Assembly: GCA_004357505.1 (NCBI GenBank)
Contig: SMWC01000028.1
Span: 1-11,377 of the forward strand
Origin: Gammaproteobacteria bacterium
GTDB lineage: Bacteria > Pseudomonadota > Gammaproteobacteria > Steroidobacterales > Rariloculaceae
Reading direction: 5' to 3'
DNA: 11,377 nucleotides
A program made the position numbers and the translations under genes. How positions within the stretch are numbered: position 1 is the first letter of the stretch; every line of letters begins with the position of its first letter. The notes below the pieces were generated by a model. The model was not told the DNA's origin. It ran no database searches and was given only the letters and a program-made list of their open reading frames with translations. This document shows positions 7,560 to 11,377 of the stretch, piece after piece.

Positions 7560-7591
7560 CGGCTTAGGTCGAGTTGGCGGAACTTTTTTTT
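7552..7591 (+). terminator. Intrinsic terminator of the ECF operon
   Basis: AGTTCTG (7552-7558) pairs with CGGAACT (7578-7584) as seven pairs including one G-U, closing a loop of about 19 bases that can pair a little further. A run of eight T (7584-7591) follows. The hairpin overlaps the T-component stop codon. A smaller alternative stem, AGTT/AACT around 7572-7584, shares the same T-run. It separates the ECF operon from the convergent exported-protein gene. Confidence 0.65.
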
Positions 7592-7602
7592 CAAAAACCG
7601 TC

Positions 7603-8025
7603 TTAGTTGGCCTGTAGGTCTTGCAGCGAACCGCTCCCTTGCGGAGCGTAGAATGTGGCAACTTCTCCGCTGGGCAGAAGCGCGTGGGTCACTCGAAGCA
7701 TTGTCGCACCGTTCCGGCCCGGGTTACCCTTCAGCGTAAGCCGGTCTCCGGGGCTGATCATATCGCCGGTGACGCCGAAGCGGCGCATCATGTTGTTGGC
7801 GGGAAGCTCGGCAATCCATTCCGTCTCGTTACCCTGTTCGTCCGCCATCGTATAGATCAGCCGGCCGTGGGGATTGGCGGCGGTGAACGACACTGCTGTC
7901 ACGTCGCTGTGGACAATCGCCACACCCATATCGAAGTAGTACCCTGGGTTGTGGTGGGCGGAAACGGAGATCCCGGCTATCGATGCCAGGACCATCGACG
8001 GTATCAACATTCCGAGCTTTTTCAT
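7603..8025 (-). CDS. Exported DUF6152-type protein, copy 1
   Basis: A small secreted protein of 140 residues and unknown function, matching the DUF6152 pattern as I recall it. A Sec signal peptide (1-23: basic MKK, hydrophobic core, SVSA cleavage site) would leave a mature chain beginning HHNPGYYFDM. Family features follow: HSD (39-41), NPHGRL (51-56), EWIAELPANN (69-78), RR (81-82), PGDRLTLKGNPGRNG (92-106). The paralogue at 8941-9363 has the same length and pattern. ATG 8025 is chosen over an upstream in-frame ATG (8073) because GAGGGA lies six bases before it and it places the signal peptide correctly. The gene is convergent with the ECF operon and divergent from the other exported genes. 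Two exposed His at the mature N-terminus plus internal His suggest metal binding; this is inference. Confidence 0.85.
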   Translation of the reverse strand: MKKLGMLIPSMVLASIAGISVSAHHNPGYYFDMGVAIVHSDVTAVSFTAANPHGRLIYTMADEQGNETEWIAELPANNMMRRFGVTGDMISPGDRLTLKGNPGRNGATMLRVTHALLPSGEVATFYAPQGSGSLQDLQAN

Positions 8026-8261
8026 CACTTGTCCCTCACTCGATACCCCAGAACTCGGGATTGCCCCGATCATTCCGCATCTCCCCGCCCGGCGTATAGT
8101 CCCAACCCGTGCACGAAATAGCGCTCCTCGTCAGGACTGAAGGCGTTATCTTCCGGCTGAGCCGCGACGTTCGAGGCGGATCTCGAGGGGTTAATAGCGT
8201 TGTTGCCGAACCCCGCGAATCTAGAGTACGATTTCGGCATACCTTTCAGGATAAGACCTTA

Positions 8262-8924
8262 ATGAACCCTGTTGGAAGAATCGGCCTAATCGTTACAGTA
8301 ACAGCAGTAGCCATTCACTTTACCGGTGTTGCCTATGCTCAGGCTGATTTCGAGGGGATCTGGAATCCGCAACATCCGCCCCGTATGGGCCAGCCGGACC
8401 CCGCTTCGGTCAGGCTGACGCCCGAGGGGCAAGCGGAATATGAGAGTTACGGTCCGGACAAAGACCCAACGTTGAGGTGCCTGATGCCGGGCATTCCCCT
8501 CGGGCTAGTCGATCCTTATCCGCTCGAGATCGTTCAACAGGATCACCAGATTCTGCTTCTGTATGAGCATTTTCACCAGGTTCGCCGTATCTTTATGGAC
8601 GGCCGTGAGGCGCCCGACCACTGGCTACCGTCAATCGGCGGTTACTCCACGGGTCACTGGGAAGGCGAAACGCTAGTGGTCCGTACTACTCTAATGTCGC
8701 CTGACAACTACACATGGACGAACGGTTTCCCATACTCGGGGGATGAGGACGCCTACGTAATCGAGCGTTATCGCCGGGATGGGGACGAGTTGACGTTCAC
8801 GGGCGAGGTACACGATCCGAGATACTACGAAGAACCCTACGTCGTTAATGGTCGCTGGAATTTCGCACCAGACGGCGAGATCTGGGAGTATGAGTGTATT
8901 CCAGAATTCGGCGGTATACAGTGA
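8262..8924 (+). CDS. Exported protein of an uncharacterised 'GIW' family
   Basis: A 220-residue secreted protein whose function I cannot name. The signal peptide is 1-27 (core 7-22, cleavage about AYAQA), and the mature part begins ADFEGIW. Conserved-looking blocks are RLTPEGQAEYES (51-62), DPTLRCLMPGIP (68-79), PYPLEIVQQ (85-93), YEHFHQVRRIFMDGR (101-115), GHWEGETLVVRTTL (131-144) and VIERYRRDGDELT (166-178). I recognise this order from many hypothetical proteins in Acidobacteria and marine Proteobacteria, often near DUF6152 genes, though that is memory, not a search. Two cysteines (73 and 212) remain in the mature chain. I chose ATG 8262 because it starts the signal peptide and has AGGA ten bases upstream; the longer frame from 8109 adds non-conserved residues. 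The next gene begins 16 bases after the stop, so the two are probably one transcript. Confidence 0.8.
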   Translation: MNPVGRIGLIVTVTAVAIHFTGVAYAQADFEGIWNPQHPPRMGQPDPASVRLTPEGQAEYESYGPDKDPTLRCLMPGIPLGLVDPYPLEIVQQDHQILLLYEHFHQVRRIFMDGREAPDHWLPSIGGYSTGHWEGETLVVRTTLMSPDNYTWTNGFPYSGDEDAYVIERYRRDGDELTFTGEVHDPRYYEEPYVVNGRWNFAPDGEIWEYECIPEFGGIQ

Positions 8925-8940
8925 ACACGGCGTAGATTAA

Positions 8941-9363
8941 TTGATCAGAAAGCCTAGATACCTATTGCTATTCACTACGCTGATGCTGTTCATTGGGTTT
9001 TCAGCGACAGCGCATCACAATGGGGCCACGTATTTCGATATCTCTACCGAGCTTGAGCACAGTGACGCCACGGTCGTCTCGTATGATCTTGTCAATCCGC
9101 ATGGCAGGCTGGTGTATGTGTTCATGGACGACGAGGGCAATGAGGTAGAGTGGCGTGCGGAGCTGCCGAGCGCCAATAATGCCCGTCGCAGAGGGTTGGG
9201 TGGGGACTTATTCCGACCGGGAGATAGGTTAACTGCTCTTACCGGTTCGCCGAGCCGAAGCGGGGCTAACTTCATGCGACTGACGCGCGTCTTGTTCGCC
9301 AACGGCGACGTCGCGCAGATTACTGGCCGCAATGCCGGGGTCGTACGGGCCGGAACAGAATAG
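8941..9363 (+). CDS. Exported DUF6152-type protein, copy 2
   Basis: A second 140-residue DUF6152-type protein. The signal peptide (1-24: RKPR, hydrophobic core, SATA cleavage site) exposes HHNGATYFDI. It shares with copy 1 the HSD (40-42), NPHGRL (52-57), EWRAELPSANN (70-80), RR and PGDRLTALTGSPSRSG (93-108) blocks; outside these the two differ a lot, so the duplication is old. The only start that keeps the signal peptide is TTG 8941, directly after an in-frame TAA (8938-8940), with no clear Shine-Dalgarno. Expression probably depends on coupling to the gene ending 16 bases upstream. The function is unknown. Its position beside a GIW-family gene and opposite copy 1 suggests that the three act on the same process in the periplasm. 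Confidence 0.82.
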   Translation: MIRKPRYLLLFTTLMLFIGFSATAHHNGATYFDISTELEHSDATVVSYDLVNPHGRLVYVFMDDEGNEVEWRAELPSANNARRRGLGGDLFRPGDRLTALTGSPSRSGANFMRLTRVLFANGDVAQITGRNAGVVRAGTE

Positions 9364-9419
9364 ACCACCGACGCCGGGAGCGCTATTCGTCGCAAGACCG
9401 GCACTATAGTCAGCTGGTT

Positions 9420-10172
9420 ATGGAAATCAGATTCGCAGCTGTTCGCATCACGTTGCTGATAACCTTGCTCGCCACAGTTTCTGCGGAGTTTGCTACGGCC
9501 CAGGTGCCGGATAGTAGCGAAGCAGAAGTCGGATTGACGCGCATTGAATGCGCAGGCGATGACAGCACCTACACGTTTCGATTCCGAGGGGCGATTATCG
9601 ATACTGGAACGGTAGATGCTTCCTATGAGGTCATTTTGACCGCCGCACACGGACTGCCATCCGATGTAGACGTGCTACGGCGAAGATGTCGTGTGGTGGG
9701 GGCGGAGGACGACCGATACCGAATCGAGAGCGTCTGGCGCCCAACTTCTCAGGGCCGCGGTTCGGTAGATGATTGGGCCGTCCTACTCACGGAGCGGCGC
9801 TTCAGAGGTCACGTGAAACGAGTGCGTACGCTTGCGACCGACAATGCCGCCCGACAACAGATGGCTGGGAACGAGATGCCTGTGAGATTACCGTTACGCT
9901 TCACCGGCGGCGAGCGAGCGTGCAGCCTCACTCAGCCCGGATCATTGGGCGTGAATCTTGCAGCGGAACTTTTTGGGCATACGTGCCGGGCTTGGTTCGG
10001 TCATTCAGGTTCGCCGATTCTGACTACGGTTGAGGGCGAGGTGTACGTTCTCGGGATTCATCTAGGTAGTTTGTGGATAGTTGAAAACCACGCATCGCTC
10101 GAGATAGGCCGTTACCTGGATGTCATGATAATCAAGACAATTCACGCTGCCACTGCGCGGCAGCGAGAGTGA
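9420..10172 (+). CDS. Secreted trypsin-like serine protease
   Basis: A chymotrypsin-fold (S1-like) protease of 250 residues with a signal peptide (about 1-28, ending ATAQ), so it should act in the periplasm or outside the cell. The triad can be read: His77 in LTAAHGL (73-79), Asp118 in DDWAVLL (117-123), Ser196 in GHSGSPI (194-200). The serine motif has His195 for the usual Asp of GDSGGP and Ser198 for the second Gly, as in some V8-like or bacterial S1 members with GxSGSP. The mature chain has four cysteines (44, 90, 168, 189), so two disulfides are possible. No PDZ or other extra domain is present. ATG 9420 lies 56 bases after the DUF6152 gene, with a weak AGCTGG ahead of it. A TATAGT at 9405-9410 could be a -10, which would give a nearly leaderless transcript. 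The physiological target is unknown; housekeeping proteolysis is possible. Confidence 0.8.
   Translation: MEIRFAAVRITLLITLLATVSAEFATAQVPDSSEAEVGLTRIECAGDDSTYTFRFRGAIIDTGTVDASYEVILTAAHGLPSDVDVLRRRCRVVGAEDDRYRIESVWRPTSQGRGSVDDWAVLLTERRFRGHVKRVRTLATDNAARQQMAGNEMPVRLPLRFTGGERACSLTQPGSLGVNLAAELFGHTCRAWFGHSGSPILTTVEGEVYVLGIHLGSLWIVENHASLEIGRYLDVMIIKTIHAATARQRE
10145..10165 (+). terminator. Hairpin at the protease gene end, possible terminator
   Basis: CGCTGCC (10145-10151) and GGCAGCG (10159-10165) form a perfect seven-pair GC-rich stem with a seven-base loop, five bases before the stop codon TGA (10170-10172). The T-tract is poor (CTTTAATA at about 10178-10185), so termination would be weak or rho-assisted. 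The stem could also protect the 3' end of the mRNA. Confidence 0.35.
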
Positions 10173-10283
10173 AGCACTTTAATACCGAACTCCGCTAAAC
10201 AACCGCCTGCTATGGGTTAATCAGTCTAAGCAATGCGCATCTCAACATAGGCTCCAGATTCTAGTTGCCCGCCAACAGGCTCC

Positions 10284-10298
10284 GGTATACTGTATACC
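10284..10298 (+). promoter_or_regulatory. Palindromic operator, likely for the GntR regulator
   Basis: GGTATAC-T-GTATACC is a perfect 7-1-7 inverted repeat, 27 bases before the regulator's start codon. GntR/FCD regulators commonly bind short palindromes of the type TGGTnnnACCA near their own genes, so autoregulation is the natural reading. The site contains TATACT (10286-10291), a five-of-six -10 match, with TTGCCC (10265-10270) 15 bases upstream. Binding would therefore block a promoter here. The operator is seen directly; its partner and role are inferred. Confidence 0.6.
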
Positions 10299-10325
10299 AG
10301 AATACAAATAACATAATCTAGAAAC

Positions 10326-11018
10326 ATGGCTGCAGCCCAGATCAACCTTCGTCCTGTCGATACCAGTGTCGGGTTAAAAGACAAGGTCTACCTAGCGCTC
10401 AAGAGCGCCATCACTGCGATGGATATCTATAGCGGTAATCAGGCGCCGAAGCTGGACGAGCGCCGTCTGGCCGAGGATCTCGGTGTCAGCCGCACACCAA
10501 TCCGCGAAGCCTTGTCGCGACTGGCGCAAGAAGGCCTGGTGGAGATAATTCCACGCAGGGGCACGTTCGTGGCCCGCAAGAGCAAGCAAGAGATTCTCGA
10601 AATAATTTCGGTCTGGGCAGCGCTGGAAAGCATGGCAGCCAGACTGGCGACTGAGGTGGCAACCGACGAGGAAATTGGCCAGTTACGCAGACTGTTCGTC
10701 ACGTTCGAAGGACCGAACCGGCCGCAGGCCCGGATCGATGAGTACTCGGATACCAATATTCAGTTTCATCAGCGCATCATCGCGCTGAGCAAGAGTGAAT
10801 TGCTGAAGAAAATGGCGGACTCGTTGTTCGTGCACATGCGCGCGATCCGCGCACAGACCATTACGGAGCGTGATCGGGCCGACCGCTCCATTATCGACCA
10901 CCTGCACATTATCGAAGCCATAGAAGCCAGGAACACGGAGCTAGCCGAACGGTTGGTCCGCGAGCACTCCTTCGGCCTAGCTGAACACATCAACAACTAC
11001 GTCGATTACCTGGATTAA
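10326..11018 (+). CDS. GntR-family transcriptional regulator, FCD (FadR) subfamily
   Basis: A 230-residue DNA-binding repressor or activator. The N-terminal winged helix-turn-helix spans about 17-85, with LAEDLGVSRTPIREALSRL (48-66) as the recognition region and the wing PRRGTFV (76-82). The C-terminal FCD domain (about 90-225) keeps the pattern of the metal/ligand pocket: DTNIQFH (142-148; Asp142, His148), DHLHIIEAIE (191-200; His194) and REHS (212-215; His214). Family members sense organic acids or other metabolic intermediates. The adjacent ThDP enzyme gene, 60 bases downstream on the same strand, is the likely target, perhaps with further genes beyond the window. ATG 10326 gives the expected N-terminus, though the Shine-Dalgarno is poor. 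The 7-1-7 palindrome upstream suggests autoregulation. The effector cannot be deduced here. Confidence 0.92.
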   Translation: MAAAQINLRPVDTSVGLKDKVYLALKSAITAMDIYSGNQAPKLDERRLAEDLGVSRTPIREALSRLAQEGLVEIIPRRGTFVARKSKQEILEIISVWAALESMAARLATEVATDEEIGQLRRLFVTFEGPNRPQARIDEYSDTNIQFHQRIIALSKSELLKKMADSLFVHMRAIRAQTITERDRADRSIIDHLHIIEAIEARNTELAERLVREHSFGLAEHINNYVDYLD

Positions 11019-11078
11019 GAACTAATAATTACGGCCTAGGCGACAACTCACTCAATAGACATCAAGAGGGGCAATCCC

Positions 11079-11377
11079 ATGGCAAGCGTTCCTGCACGAC
11101 CAGGACAATCCACCACCGCAGAAGACACTCTCGCCCGGAAAAGTCGGGACGAGAACATCGTCTCCGGTGGCCATCTCGTTGCTGCAGCCCTGAAGAACGA
11201 GGGCGTCGATACGATCTTTACGCTTTGCGGCGGTCATATCATCGATATCTACGATGGCTGCATCGATAACGACATTCGCATTATCGACGTGCGCCACGAG
11301 CAAACTGCCGCCCACGCGGCCGACGGCTATGCGCGCCAGACCGGTGGGCTGGGCTGCGTCGTCACGACGGCGGGTCC
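11079..11377 (+). CDS. Thiamine-diphosphate-dependent enzyme, acetolactate synthase/ILVBL-like (5' part)
   Basis: The first 99 codons of a ThDP enzyme, cut by the window end. The N-terminal pyrimidine-binding domain is clear: GGHLVAAALKNEGVDTIF (30-47), TLCGGHI (48-54), then VRHEQTAAHAADGYAR (71-86), where Glu74 is the conserved glutamate that activates the cofactor, and the start of TTAGPG at the edge. The TLxGGHI and RHExTAxxAAD wording is closer to ILVBL/2-hydroxyacyl-CoA lyase-like and 'acetolactate synthase-like' proteins than to biosynthetic IlvB, as I recall. Reaction and substrate cannot be fixed from this domain alone. The first 25 residues are a non-conserved-looking polar extension. 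ATG 11079 is supported by AGAGGGG (11065-11071), seven bases upstream. The adjacent GntR/FCD gene suggests inducible catabolic use rather than amino-acid synthesis. Confidence 0.85.
   Translation, partial: MASVPARPGQSTTAEDTLARKSRDENIVSGGHLVAAALKNEGVDTIFTLCGGHIIDIYDGCIDNDIRIIDVRHEQTAAHAADGYARQTGGLGCVVTTAG

Noticed and set aside
7593..7605. Terminator for the minus-strand DUF6152 gene from the A-run at 7593-7597
   Set aside because: On the minus strand it gives TTTTT after the stop, but no stable hairpin precedes it.
8109..8261. Upstream extension of the GIW-family protein
   Set aside because: It would put 51 mostly charged residues before a clear signal peptide, which would block export.

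Overview
The window (about 58% G+C by eye) reads as chromosomal DNA from a Gram-negative bacterium, most likely an uncultured proteobacterium. The evidence is dense short-spaced genes, Sec-type signal peptides, and protein types that resemble proteobacterial families (Bcr/CflA MFS pump, PIG3-type quinone oxidoreductase, FCD-type GntR regulator). This lineage call is inference from remembered family patterns, not from a search. No rRNA, tRNA, CRISPR array, insertion sequence or phage gene was seen.

Layout. (1) 1-1788: a minus-strand transporter of the Nramp superfamily, with a good sigma70-like promoter on one side and an intrinsic terminator on the other. It diverges from the next gene. It lacks the classical Nramp metal-binding motifs. 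(2) 1789-4102: a PIG3-type NAD(P)H:quinone oxidoreductase, then a Bcr/CflA-type drug-efflux MFS protein. The conserved N-terminus of the MFS protein runs upstream of its first in-frame ATG, into a stretch with no normal start codon. (3) 4274-7591: a complete energy-coupling-factor (ECF) importer operon, made of an S component (YkoE-like), a fused double ATPase (YkoD-like) and a T component, closed by a terminator with eight T residues. The set resembles the ykoEDC thiamine/hydroxymethylpyrimidine type, but no TPP riboswitch is visible upstream. (4) 7603-10172: a cluster of small exported proteins. Two DUF6152-type proteins flank a third exported protein of an uncharacterised 'GIW' family, and a trypsin-like secreted serine protease follows. 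Both DUF6152 proteins would begin His-His after signal-peptide removal. (5) 10284-11377: a GntR/FCD regulator with a perfect 7-1-7 palindrome just upstream, then the first 99 codons of a thiamine-diphosphate-dependent enzyme resembling acetolactate synthase/ILVBL, which runs off the window.

How the parts may work together. The S-A-T genes form one importer, with translational coupling visible between them. The regulator and the ThDP enzyme are adjacent and co-directional, so the regulator probably controls a catabolic operon that begins with that enzyme. If the ECF importer does carry a thiamine precursor, it would supply the cofactor of the enzyme about 4 kb downstream, but nothing in the sequence links them directly. 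The exported cluster is the least understood part. The exposed His-His start and shared histidines of the DUF6152 pair make a periplasmic metal-binding role a testable idea.
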